DNA of 5,762 bases from Pseudomonadota bacterium. Lineage in GTDB: Bacteria; Pseudomonadota; Alphaproteobacteria; Acetobacterales; Acetobacteraceae. The translations under genes were made by a program, and so were the position numbers. Of the stretch, positions 1 through 5,761 are shown in pieces. The first letter of the stretch is position 1. Each line of letters begins with the position of its first letter. The notes under the pieces are model-generated. The model had not been told where the DNA came from, made no database searches, and saw nothing but the letters and a program-made list of their open reading frames with translations. Where the stretch lies: positions 1 to 5,762 of the forward strand of contig JAJZFF010000142.1 in NCBI GenBank assembly GCA_021805485.1. The letters run 5' to 3'.

Positions 1-445
1 TAGCGCTTTGATATGCGCTGGTCCGCCGGCGCTGGCGGCGGGAAAGATCTTCACCGCATCCGCCCCGGCTGCCAGCGCGGCGCGCACCTCCGAGGGCGTC
101 ATCGCGCCCAGCATCAGCACCGCGTCCGCCTCCCGGCAGGGCGCGGCGAGCGTGGTATCGATCCACGGCGCGACGATGAACCGGGCGCCGGCGGCGAGAC
201 AGGACCGCGCGGTCGCCGCATCGGCGACGGTGCCCGCGCCGACCAGCAGCCGGGGATCCGCCGCAAGCTCGCGGATCAGGTCCGGCGCTCCGGGGATCGT
301 CATGGTGATCTCGAAAATGCCGATGCCGGCGTCGCGCAACCAGGCGACGACGGTCGCGGCCAGTCCGCGGTCCCGCGTGCGGACCACCGGCACGACACGC
401 GCGCGCCGCGCGCCTGAGCGCGGCGAGCAGTTCGGTTCTGGTCAT
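1..445 (-). pseudogene. KDPG/KDPGal aldolase, 3' end off the window, frameshifted near its 5' end
   Basis: This gene belongs to the 2-keto-3-deoxy-6-phosphogluconate / 6-phosphogalactonate aldolase family (Eda/DgoA type). These class I Schiff-base aldolases split the sugar-acid phosphate into pyruvate and glyceraldehyde-3-phosphate in the cytoplasm. Reading leftwards, the body shows VVPVVRT (first strand), FEITMTIPGA with the family glutamate, LLVGAGTV, FIVAPWID and DAVKIFPA with the Schiff-base lysine, then the phosphate-loop-like SAGGPAHIKAL at the window edge. The natural start is the ATG at 445-443, seven bases after a strong GGGGGAGG ribosome binding site, giving MTRTELLAALRRA. That frame is one base out of register with the body: body codons start at positions divisible by 3, 445 does not, and the body frame has a TGA at 444-442. 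The break lies in the GC-alternating run around 395-416. A GTG at 393-391 could start a shortened product but has no ribosome binding site. A sequencing indel is a real alternative to a pseudogene. Eda and DgoA cannot be told apart here. Confidence 0.85.
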
Positions 446-548
446 TGGCGCCTCCCCCGCGTCACCCGCGCAGCCTCGCATGCGGGCGGTGGCGACGGAA
501 GTGCCTGGTCGCTCGGCCGGCGGCCAGCCCTGCTCAGGCCCGAGGCGG

Positions 549-926
549 TCAGGTCGGCCCGGGCTGACTGCCGAGCACCTGGTCGGCCCATTCCTCCAGC
601 CAGACGGCCTGATTGTGCACGCCGGCGACCTGGACGGCGAGCGCGTCGAGCCGGGCGCGGTAGAGTTGGACGCTGCCGCCGAGGTTCGCCATGCTGGTCT
701 GCAGCCCGCCGATCGCGTTCCGCCAGGAGGCGACGGCCTCGCGCTGCTCGGCCAGGGCGGCGTCGAGGGCGGCGAGGGCGCGGCGCAGGCGGGCCTGCGC
801 TTCGGCTTCGGCATCGCGGTCGATCACCGGCTGGGTTGGCGCGCGGGCGGGGAAGCGAATGACCACGGCGCCGGGGGCGCCCGGATCGGCTTGGTCGAGG
901 GTGGATCGGTCGTGCATCCCCGTCAT
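549..926 (-). CDS. Small helical / coiled-coil protein of unknown function
   Basis: I do not recognise this 125-residue protein. Residues 1-36 are proline- and charge-rich and probably disordered. Residues 38-72 form an alanine-rich, heptad-like amphipathic helix (AEAQARLRRALAALDAAL, then EQREAVASW). A second helical stretch follows at about 75-115, including NLGGSVQLYRARLDALAVQV and a tryptophan-containing EEWADQVL. The tail SQPGPT ends in TGA. No signal peptide or membrane segment is visible, so a cytoplasmic coiled-coil adaptor or structural role is possible, but this is inference. The ATG at 926 is chosen because AAGGAG lies seven bases upstream; a second ATG three codons later lacks such spacing. 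It reads in the same direction as the upstream DUF3429 gene (84-bp gap) and the downstream aldolase (103-bp gap). A CtrA-like box lies 29-44 bases before its start. Confidence 0.7.
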   Translation of the reverse strand: MTGMHDRSTLDQADPGAPGAVVIRFPARAPTQPVIDRDAEAEAQARLRRALAALDAALAEQREAVASWRNAIGGLQTSMANLGGSVQLYRARLDALAVQVAGVHNQAVWLEEWADQVLGSQPGPT

Positions 927-954
927 GGTCCTGCTCCTTGCGCTCGCCGTTCAC

Positions 955-970
955 TTAACCTTTCGTTAAC
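955..970. promoter_or_regulatory. CtrA-type binding box (TTAA-N7-TTAAC)
   Basis: The + strand reads TTAACCTTTCGTTAAC, which matches the full alphaproteobacterial CtrA consensus of two TTAA half-sites seven bases apart with the second extended to TTAAC. TTAA is rare in such GC-rich DNA, so the paired spacing stands out. It sits just upstream of the leftward gene starting at 926. The box is only 29-44 bases from that ATG, so an activating CtrA site overlapping a -35 element would give a very short leader. Repression, or a role on the other strand, is equally possible. The motif is seen; function is inferred. Confidence 0.4.
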
Positions 971-971
971 C

Positions 972-991
972 TCTTAGAGCAGATGCTAAGA
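972..991. repeat. Short perfect inverted repeat beside the CtrA-like box
   Basis: TCTTAG and CTAAGA are separated by eight bases, forming a perfect 6-bp dyad in the AT-rich gap between the DUF3429 gene and the small helical protein. It could be an operator for a dimeric regulator or a weak hairpin. On the leftward transcript the arms are followed by GGTTAACG, not a T-run, so it is not a standard intrinsic terminator. Confidence 0.4.
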
Positions 992-1012
992 CAAAAATCT
1001 AGAACAAAAATC
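991..1012. repeat. Two direct copies of ACAAAAATC
   Basis: ACAAAAATC occurs at 991-999 and again at 1004-1012, 13 bases apart. The second copy overlaps the stop codon of the leftward DUF3429 gene. Together they make most of the AT-rich patch here. The leftward transcript would carry two short U-runs just after the stop codon, which might weaken or pause transcription, but no GC-rich stem precedes them. No function can be assigned. Confidence 0.3.
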
Positions 1013-1511
1013 AGAAAATGATCCGCGCCCCAATCAGGCGCAGCACCAGCACCGTGGTCAGAAGCGCCACCACGACCACCGAGAGCGCCCAGCGCAGGCC
1101 CATATAGCCGCCAGGGACGAGGCCGCGGCGATGGCCTTGTTCCTCGACCACGACCACGGCGATGAAGCCGCCGATGAGCAGCGCGAGCCCGAGTTCGGCG
1201 GCGAGCAGGCGATCGGCCAGCAGCGCCGCCCAGGCGACGAGCGCCGGCAGGACGCCGAACAGAAGCCGGGCCCGTTGCCCCGTGGCGGCATCCGCGCCGT
1301 CCGCGGCGGCGAGGGCCAGCCCCCAATGGACCGCGCCGAGAAAGGACAGGACGACGGCGGCGTAGAACAGCAGCGCCTCGAGCCAGGGATTGGAGGCCGC
1401 CGCAGGGTCGATGCGGGCGGCTGCAATGGCGCATATGAGGAAGGGCAGCACGCCAGCGGCGCCGACCAGCGCGGCGAGGCGGGGGAGCTTCCGGCGGGCG
1501 GGATCGGACAT
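1011..1511 (-). CDS. DUF3429 family integral membrane protein
   Basis: This 166-residue inner-membrane protein has about five hydrophobic segments, at roughly residues 11-33, 44-68, 82-100, 103-122 and 141-160. Conserved-looking family motifs are SFLGAVHWG (56-64) in the second helix, GVLPALVAW (86-94) in the third, and a GGYMGLRW stretch (134-141) entering the last helix, all of which I associate with DUF3429. The function of the family is not established. The start at 1511-1509 is preceded by GGAGG with a seven-base spacer. Longer upstream readings of this frame run antisense into the CNNM gene and are not credible. It is divergent from the CNNM gene and is the first gene of the leftward arm. 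Its TGA lies at 1013-1011, in the AT-rich patch before the next gene. Confidence 0.85.
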   Translation of the reverse strand: MSDPARRKLPRLAALVGAAGVLPFLICAIAAARIDPAAASNPWLEALLFYAAVVLSFLGAVHWGLALAAADGADAATGQRARLLFGVLPALVAWAALLADRLLAAELGLALLIGGFIAVVVVEEQGHRRGLVPGGYMGLRWALSVVVVALLTTVLVLRLIGARIIF

Positions 1512-1647
1512 TGATGTGCCTCCATGATACGTCCGGCGCGGAAGATCGTAACCGGTTTCGCCGACGGCGGCGCGCCCCGTGGCAACTGCTATGATCCACC
1601 TGATCCACCCGGCAGAGCGAGTCGGACCGCGCCATGAGTACCGCCCT
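1512..1647. promoter_or_regulatory. Divergent intergenic region, promoters expected for both arms
   Basis: This 136-bp gap lies between the leftward DUF3429 start and the rightward CNNM start, so it should hold promoters for both. The best -10-like string for the rightward gene is TATGAT at 1590-1595, but no convincing -35 lies at 16-18 bp. Leftward candidates such as TACGAT and TATCAT are equally unsupported. The region is defined by gene arrangement rather than by motif. Confidence 0.3.
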
Positions 1648-1651
1648 ATGA
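1634..1651 (+). promoter_or_regulatory. Five-codon upstream mini-ORF overlapping the CNNM start
   Basis: An ATG at 1634 reads Met-Ser-Thr-Ala-Leu and stops at TGA 1649-1651, which overlaps the CNNM start codon (ATG at 1648) in an ATGA arrangement. Since the CNNM gene has only a weak ribosome binding site, such a leader could deliver terminating ribosomes to it. The leader has no good Shine-Dalgarno of its own, and chance is quite possible. Confidence 0.15.
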
Positions 1652-2943
1652 GCATCGTCGTCGAGATACTGGTCATCGTGGTTCTGATCGGGCTGAACGC
1701 GCTGTTCGCGCTTGGCGAACTGGCGCTGATCTCGTCGCGCCGGGCACGGCTCGCCGTCATGGCGCGCCAGGGGGTGCGGGGGGCGGAGCTGGCGCGGCGG
1801 CTGGCCGAGGACCCGCAGCGCTTTCTCCCTACGGTGCAGGTCGGCATCACCCTGATCGGGATTCTCGCCGGCGTCTTTGGCGGCGCGCGGATCGCCGAGC
1901 ACGTCGCCGGGTGGCTGATGCGCCTGGCGATGCCTCGCCGACTCGCCGAGGAGCTGGCGCTGGCGGTGATCGTCGTGGTCATCACCTATCTCAGCATGGT
2001 CTTCGGCGAGCTGGTTCCAAAGCAGCTCGCCTTGCGCCGCCCGGAGGCGACCGCGGCGGCGATGGCCCGCCCGATCGCGGCGCTGGCGCGGCTCGCCGGC
2101 CCCGTGGTCTGGCTGCTCGGGCGTTCGTCCGCCGTGGTGCTGCGGATCCTCGGCCAGCGCGGCGGACCGCTGCCCTCGGTGACGGAGGAGGAACTCAAGG
2201 CGCTGCTCGCCGAGGGCACGCAGAGCGGCGCGCTGGAGGCCGAGGAGCGCGACATCATCGAGCGCGTGCTCCGCCTCGCCGACAAGAAGGTGCGTGCGAT
2301 CATGACGCCGCGGACCGACATCGTGTGGATCGACCGCACCGATCCGCCGGCGGCCGTAGCCGCGACGATCCGCGACTCCCAGCATTCGCGCTTCATCGTC
2401 TGCGACGGTTCGGTGGACAATGTCGTCGGCGTGGTGCAAGCCAAGGACGTGCTCGATCGCATCCTCGAAGGCGGGCCGCTCGCCATCGCCGCGGCCCTGC
2501 GCCAGCCGGCGGTCGTTCCGGACACGATCTCGGCACTGGACGTGCTCGGGCGGCTGAAGACGGACCCGATGGGGCTCGCCCTGGTCATGGACGAATATGG
2601 TAGTTTCGAAGGCGTGGTCACCGCCGCTGACGTCCTCGCCGCCATTGTCGGCGAGGCGGCCGACGGCGGCGCCGACAGTGGCGAGGCGCATCCGACGGTC
2701 GGCGCCGTGGTGCTCGACGGCATGATGCCCGCCGATGAGGCCAAGGCGCAGCTCGGCCTGCCGGACCTGCCGGCGCCGGGCACCTACCATACCGTCGCCG
2801 GGCTGCTGCTGGCGCTGCTGCGGCGCGTGCCGCAGACCGGGGATCGTATCGTATTCGGCGGCTGGCGCTTCGAAGTGCTGGAAATGGACGGACGGCGTGT
2901 GGCCCGCGTGCGTGCCAGCCGCGAGCCCCGCGCCGAGACCTGA
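1648..2943 (+). CDS. CNNM/CorC-type membrane protein (DUF21, CBS pair, CorC_HlyC)
   Basis: This 431-residue protein of the 'hemolysin family / CNNM transporter' group is linked to Mg2+ or other divalent-cation homeostasis; the 'hemolysin' name is historical. Residues 1-195 are the DUF21 membrane domain: a first helix at 2-27 ending in ALGELAL, a second hydrophobic segment at 62-83 (GITLIGILAGVFGG), a third at 100-122 running into the family signature FGELVPK (119-125), and a fourth at about 143-168. The CBS pair spans about 217-338, with IMTPRTDI (218-225) opening CBS1 and MDEYG (314-318) in CBS2. A CorC_HlyC domain follows at about 350-425. Length is typical. The ATG at 1648 starts immediately before the first helix; upstream in-frame GTG (1579) and ATG (1591) would add a non-family leader. 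The ribosome binding site is weak (GAG only). The phosphatase gene follows 11 bp downstream, suggesting an operon. Confidence 0.92.
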   Translation: MSIVVEILVIVVLIGLNALFALGELALISSRRARLAVMARQGVRGAELARRLAEDPQRFLPTVQVGITLIGILAGVFGGARIAEHVAGWLMRLAMPRRLAEELALAVIVVVITYLSMVFGELVPKQLALRRPEATAAAMARPIAALARLAGPVVWLLGRSSAVVLRILGQRGGPLPSVTEEELKALLAEGTQSGALEAEERDIIERVLRLADKKVRAIMTPRTDIVWIDRTDPPAAVAATIRDSQHSRFIVCDGSVDNVVGVVQAKDVLDRILEGGPLAIAAALRQPAVVPDTISALDVLGRLKTDPMGLALVMDEYGSFEGVVTAADVLAAIVGEAADGGADSGEAHPTVGAVVLDGMMPADEAKAQLGLPDLPAPGTYHTVAGLLLALLRRVPQTGDRIVFGGWRFEVLEMDGRRVARVRASREPRAET

Positions 2944-2954
2944 GGCGCGCGGCG

Positions 2955-3623
2955 ATGGACAGTCTCTTCAACGGCGATCTGACCAGCCGCTCAGGCCGGT
3001 GGCTCGCCTGGATCGACAGCCTGCTCGTCGATCACGCCGTGCTCCGCCTGGTCTGGGGCAACGAAGGCGTCGTCGTCCCCGGCCGTCTATACCGCGCCAA
3101 CCACCCCACGCCCGGCCGGCTCGCGCGGCTGGCGCGGCGCTGGCGGCTGCGCAGCGTCATCAATCTGCGCGGCGCCACCACCAGCGGGTCGGACGCCCTG
3201 GCGCGGGAGGCGGCCGCTCGGCTCGGCCTCGTGTTCATCGACGCGCCGGTGGCCAGCCGGACGCCGCGGCGGGCGGACGTGCTGGCTCTGTGCGAGGCGT
3301 TGCGCACCATGCCGGAGCCGGCGCTCGTACATTGCAAATCCGGCGCCGACCGGGCCGGTTTCGCGGCCGCGGTGTTTCTGCTGTTGCAGGGGGCGACGAG
3401 CGCGGCCGCGTTGGCGCAGCTTTCGTGGCGCCATGGCCATCTGCGCGGCTCGCGCACCGGCATTCTGGATGCGCTGATCCGGCGCTATGCCGAGCAGGCC
3501 GAGGGGCGCATATCATTTCCCGAGTGGGTGCGGACGGAGTTCGATGATCAGGCGTTGGAGCGCGATTTCGCTCCGCGTGGTCTGGCGAGCTTCATCGCCG
3601 ACCGCCTGCTGGCGCGCGAATAG
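2955..3623 (+). CDS. Dual-specificity / tyrosine phosphatase-like protein (CX5R)
   Basis: This 222-residue protein has the cysteine-dependent phosphatase P-loop HCKSGADRAG at 126-135, i.e. HCX5R with catalytic Cys127 and Arg133. Upstream lie RLYRANHPTP (44-53), typical of the entry to DSP-like folds, and SVINLRG (67-73), a core strand-loop. FIDAP (95-99) follows, with Asp96 a candidate general acid. Bacterial members of this fold dephosphorylate proteins, phosphoinositides or phosphatidylglycerophosphate; the substrate here is unknown. There is no signal peptide or clear membrane helix, so it is probably cytoplasmic. The ATG at 2955 lies 11 bp after the CNNM stop, with GAGG just upstream overlapping that stop, so translation is probably coupled. 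The kdoO gene follows 91 bp later. A link to the envelope is only suggested by that neighbour. Confidence 0.85.
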   Translation: MDSLFNGDLTSRSGRWLAWIDSLLVDHAVLRLVWGNEGVVVPGRLYRANHPTPGRLARLARRWRLRSVINLRGATTSGSDALAREAAARLGLVFIDAPVASRTPRRADVLALCEALRTMPEPALVHCKSGADRAGFAAAVFLLLQGATSAAALAQLSWRHGHLRGSRTGILDALIRRYAEQAEGRISFPEWVRTEFDDQALERDFAPRGLASFIADRLLARE

Positions 3624-3714
3624 GCGCGCACTTTCCCACGCGTGCTTTTCCGTCCGTATCGGCGGCACTATGATGTGCCGTGGGGGGAGAAGGCAGACGC
3701 GGGCAAGGTGTCCG

Positions 3715-4685
3715 ATGAATGCGAGCGATGTCGTGGAGACCCTGACCATCGCGCACTGGGACGGGCCTGTCCCAGCCGAGAGCCAGCGCCGTGCGGAGGT
3801 GGGGCTCGAGGCCGGGCGTGTGCTGCTTTTTCCGGCGCTCGCCTTTCACCCCGCGCCAGACGAGCACGCGCTGCTCTCGCCCGACGCGCTCGATAACACG
3901 CGCAAGAACATCAGCCTCGATTCATCGACCACCCCGCGCCAGACGAGCACGCGCTGCTCTCGCCCGACGCGCTCGATAACACGCGCAAGAACATCAGCCT
4001 CGATCCATCGACCGGGCGGCTCGGTGGCACGGCGCTGAGCGGAGCGGAACGCGACCGGCTGGCAGCGATGATGAGCCGGTTCGCGGCTGCCGCGACCGGC
4101 TTTCTGCGCGCCCTCCTCCCTGGCTACGCGCGCCATCTCGAGCCGGCGCGCACCTCGTTCCGCCCGGCCGAGATCGACGATCGGCCGACGTCGCCACGCC
4201 ATGACGATCGCCGGCTGCATGTCGATGCGTTTCCGACGCGGCCGCTGCACGGGCAGCGGATCCTGCGGTTGTTTTCCAACATCGCTCCCGATGGAGCGGC
4301 GCGTCATTGGCGCGTCGGCGAACCGTTCACCGATTTCGCCGGCGCCTTCATCCCGCGTCTGCGCCCGGCCTTGCCAGGCTCCGCGCCGTTGCTCGCAGCG
4401 CTCGGCCTGACCAAGGGACGCCGCAGCGCTTACGACGAAGTGATGCTGCAGCTTCATGATGCTGCCAAGCGGGACGAGAACTATCAGCGCCGCGCGCCGC
4501 AGGTCGCGCTCGAGCTTCCCGCGGGCACTTCCTGGCTGGTGTTTACCGATCTCGTGCTTCATGCCGCGGTGAGGGGACACACCGCACTCGAGCAGACGTT
4601 TCATTTGCCGCTAGCGGCGATGGCGGAGCCCGAGGGCGCGCCGTTGCGCGTGCTCGAGCGCCTGAGCGGGCGGGCGCCGGTCTGA
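3715..4685 (+). pseudogene. kdoO: Kdo hydroxylase (Fe(II)/2-oxoglutarate dioxygenase), broken by an 83-bp tandem duplication
   Basis: KdoO enzymes are Fe(II)/2-oxoglutarate-dependent dioxygenases that hydroxylate the outer Kdo sugar of the lipopolysaccharide inner core at C-3. The start ATG at 3715 has AAGG seven bases upstream. The first frame runs into the duplication and stops at 4036-4038 after about 107 residues, the last about 35 unrelated to the family. The rest of the gene is open in another frame to TGA 4683-4685. Deleting one 83-bp repeat unit joins the frames exactly into 295 residues, the family length. In that corrected protein the metal site is HVD (His141, Asp143) in DDRRLHVDAFPTRP, and His255 lies in TDLVLHAAVRG, followed by HTALEQTFHLP (261-271). 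An N-terminal region containing NTRKNISLD (61-69) is also recovered. As written, the gene cannot make the intact enzyme; re-initiation at ATG 4068 would lack the first about 90 residues. Assembly error is the main alternative. Confidence 0.85.
3847..4012 (+). repeat. 83-bp tandem duplication inside kdoO
   Basis: Copy 1 is 3847-3929 and copy 2 is 3930-4012. I compared them base by base and they differ only at 3922 (T) versus 4005 (C). The flanks differ (TTT before copy 1, CGGG after copy 2), with only a single C of microhomology at the junctions. Because 83 is not a multiple of three, the duplication shifts the reading frame. Copy 1 encodes the family-like sequence in frame 1, and copy 2 encodes the same residues in the frame used by the rest of the gene. 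The near identity implies a recent event. Confidence 0.97.
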
Positions 4686-4704
4686 GCGCGGCCGCCAGCG
4701 CCTC

Positions 4705-4707
4705 TTA
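4705..4707. repeat. Left target-site duplication, TTA
   Basis: TTA here and TTA at 5641-5643 flank the insertion sequence exactly at the ends of its terminal inverted repeats. A 3-bp TNA duplication (or its inner TA) is known for IS5-family subgroups such as IS1031 and IS427. It is short enough that chance cannot be excluded, but the position is right. Confidence 0.6.
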
Positions 4708-4725
4708 GTGTCCGTCCACGAACAT
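4708..4725 (+). repeat. Left terminal inverted repeat (IRL)
   Basis: GTGTCCGTCCACGAACAT matches the reverse complement of the right end, GAGTCGGTCCAAGAACAT, at 15 of 18 positions. It begins directly after the TTA target duplication. Confidence 0.8.
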
Positions 4726-4787
4726 CTTAAGTCCGATGAGTCGTTTGTGATTCCATCGTGGCCGCTTCGATTCGCAGGAGTTGCCCG

Positions 4788-5623
4788 ATGTGGACTGTTG
4801 AGAACCGTGCCCTCTACGATCGCAGCAAGCTGCGCTATCCGAGCGACCTGACGGAGGAGGAATGGGCTTTGGTGCGACGGGAGATCCCGCCGGCCAAGCG
4901 GGGCGGCAACAAGCGCACGGTTGACGTGCGCGAGGTGATGAACGGGCTGATGTATGTGCTGAGCACTGGCTGCCAGTGGCGTGCGATCCCGAAGGACCTG
5001 CCGCCACGCAGCACGGTGAACCACTATTTCTGCCGCTGGCAGTATGACGGCACGCTCGACCGGCTGCACCACGCGCTTTACGTGCGCTGCCGCGAGCAGG
5101 CCGAGCGAGGGGCCAGTCCGACGGCAGCGATCATCGACAGCCAGAGCGTCAAGAGCGGGGAAAAGGGGGGCGCCGGATCGATCCGCCGGGCTTTGATGGC
5201 GGCAAGGAGATCAAAGGCAAGAAGCGGCACGTCCTCGTCGATACGCAGGGCCTGCTGATGAACGCCGTCATCCATGCCGCCGATATCCAGGATCGCGACG
5301 GCGGCGTGCTGGTGATGGCGACGTTGTTCGGGCTGTATCCGTTCCTGCTGAAGCTCTATGCCGACGCGGGCTATCAGGGGCCGAAATTCCGGCAGGGTCT
5401 GAAGCGCGTCTGCCGCAGGGTGAACGTCGAGATCGTGCGGCGGTGCGACACCGGCAAGTTTGTCGTGCTGCCGAAACGCTGGATCGTGGAACGCACCATC
5501 GCCTGGCTGAACCGCTGCCGGCGTCTCGGCAAGGATTGGGAGTGCCTCAACAGGAACGCGCTCGCCTTCCTCCGCTGGGCCTCAGTCCGGCTGATGCTGC
5601 GAAGGCTCTGCCGTGCATCATAA
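4788..5623 (+). CDS. IS5-family DDE transposase, orfA/orfB joined by -1 frameshift
   Basis: This enzyme catalyses cut-and-paste movement of the surrounding element. The first frame starts at ATG 4788 (AGGAG seven bases upstream; MWTVENRALYDRSKLRYPSD) and would stop at 5256-5258 after 156 residues. The second frame is open through to TAA 5621-5623. A -1 shift at about 5162-5170 gives a continuous 278-residue product, the normal family length. In it, the N-terminal DUF4096-like part covers residues 17-85 (LTEEEWALVR, GCQWRAIPKDLP). The DDE catalytic residues are Asp117 (IIDSQS), Asp193 (YADAGYQG) and Glu235 (RWIVERTIAWLNR). The junction reads EKGG then RRIDPPGFDGGK, as expected for relatives. 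The orfA TGA overlaps an in-frame ATG of the second frame (TGATG at 5256-5260), so a separate orfB product is also possible. A simple inactivating indel is the alternative to programmed frameshifting. Confidence 0.85.
5162..5171 (+). other. Candidate programmed -1 frameshift site (A-AAG-GGG-GGC)
   Basis: In the orfA phase the bases read A AAG GGG (5162-5168), overlapped by G GGG GGC (5165-5171). Both fit the X-XXY-YYZ slippery pattern in the correct register. A slip of one base back makes the next codon GGG at 5168-5170 and enters the orfB frame. Just downstream, CGGATCGATCCG (5174-5185) is a perfect palindrome, and CCGG at 5173-5176 can pair with CCGG at 5186-5189, so a stimulatory stem is possible. 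Confidence 0.55.
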
Positions 5624-5640
5624 TGTTCTTGGACCGACTC
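5623..5640 (-). repeat. Right terminal inverted repeat (IRR)
   Basis: ATGTTCTTGGACCGACTC is the imperfect inverse of the left end (15 of 18). It overlaps the last base of the transposase stop codon and is followed at once by the TTA target duplication. Confidence 0.8.
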
Positions 5641-5643
5641 TTA
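5641..5643. repeat. Right target-site duplication, TTA
   Basis: This is the right-hand partner of the TTA at 4705-4707, directly abutting the right inverted repeat. Confidence 0.6.
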
Positions 5644-5668
5644 AAAGAAAACCCGACCCGGGCACCCT

Positions 5669-5761
5669 TCAATCATGCAGAGCAGAGAGTACGTCCGCGC
5701 GGCCCAAATCGTCCAATGCCTCCATATTTGCAAGCAATTTGAGCATGTAGTGGAGCGCGTG
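5669..5761 (-). CDS. C-terminal end of an unidentified leftward protein (partial)
   Basis: Reading leftwards from the window edge, one frame gives 30 residues ending in TGA at 5671-5669: HALHYMLKLLANMEALDD then LGRADVLSALHD. It is amphipathic, leucine-rich and helix-like, with a believable residue mix, unlike the opposite-strand reading from ATG 5675, which is cysteine-rich and lacks a ribosome binding site. I do not recognise a family from this short piece. Codon use is less GC-biased than elsewhere in the window (AAA, TTG, CTT, GCA, AAT), which may mark an acquired segment. Without the IS, this gene would converge on kdoO with a gap of about 50 bp. Confidence 0.35.
   Translation of the reverse strand, partial: HALHYMLKLLANMEALDDLGRADVLSALHD

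Larger units (their letters stand above)
4708..5640 (+). mobile_element. IS5-family insertion sequence, 933 bp, complete
   Basis: The element is bounded by 18-bp imperfect terminal inverted repeats and TTA duplications, and is filled by a transposase in two overlapping frames. Its length, the short TNA/TA duplication and the protein (IIDSQS, YADAGYQG, WIVERTIAWLNR) place it in the IS5 family, near the IS1031/IS427 groups. The exact subgroup needs a database comparison. It inserted 22 bp after the kdoO stop, in what was a short gap between kdoO and a leftward gene, and so disrupts no recognisable gene. All parts needed for movement appear present if the -1 frameshift works. Confidence 0.9.

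Noticed and set aside
8..862. A 284-residue rightward open frame over the aldolase and the small helical protein
   Set aside because: It is antisense to a recognisable aldolase body, low in complexity (Ala/Arg/Ser/Pro) and without family motifs.
1512..1985. Long N-terminal extension of the DUF3429 frame
   Set aside because: The extension is antisense to the CNNM gene. The ATG at 1511 has an ideal ribosome binding site and begins just before the first membrane helix.
955..2790. A 611-residue leftward open frame spanning the CNNM and DUF3429 genes
   Set aside because: It is antisense to a clear CNNM/CorC protein and out of frame with DUF3429. Its Arg/His-rich composition is typical of a high-GC shadow frame.
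3629..3649. Possible terminator after the phosphatase gene (GCAC...GTGC then TTTT)
   Set aside because: The stem is only four base pairs with a ten-base loop, too weak to call. The kdoO gene follows in the same direction.
3646..3674. Possible kdoO promoter with TATGAT at 3669-3674
   Set aside because: The -10 string is good, but the element 17 bp upstream (TTTTCC) matches a -35 consensus poorly, so it was not listed as a feature.
3487..3714. In-frame upstream extension of the kdoO frame
   Set aside because: It overlaps the phosphatase gene out of frame and does not look like protein. ATG 3715 has a well-placed AAGG and gives the expected N-terminus.
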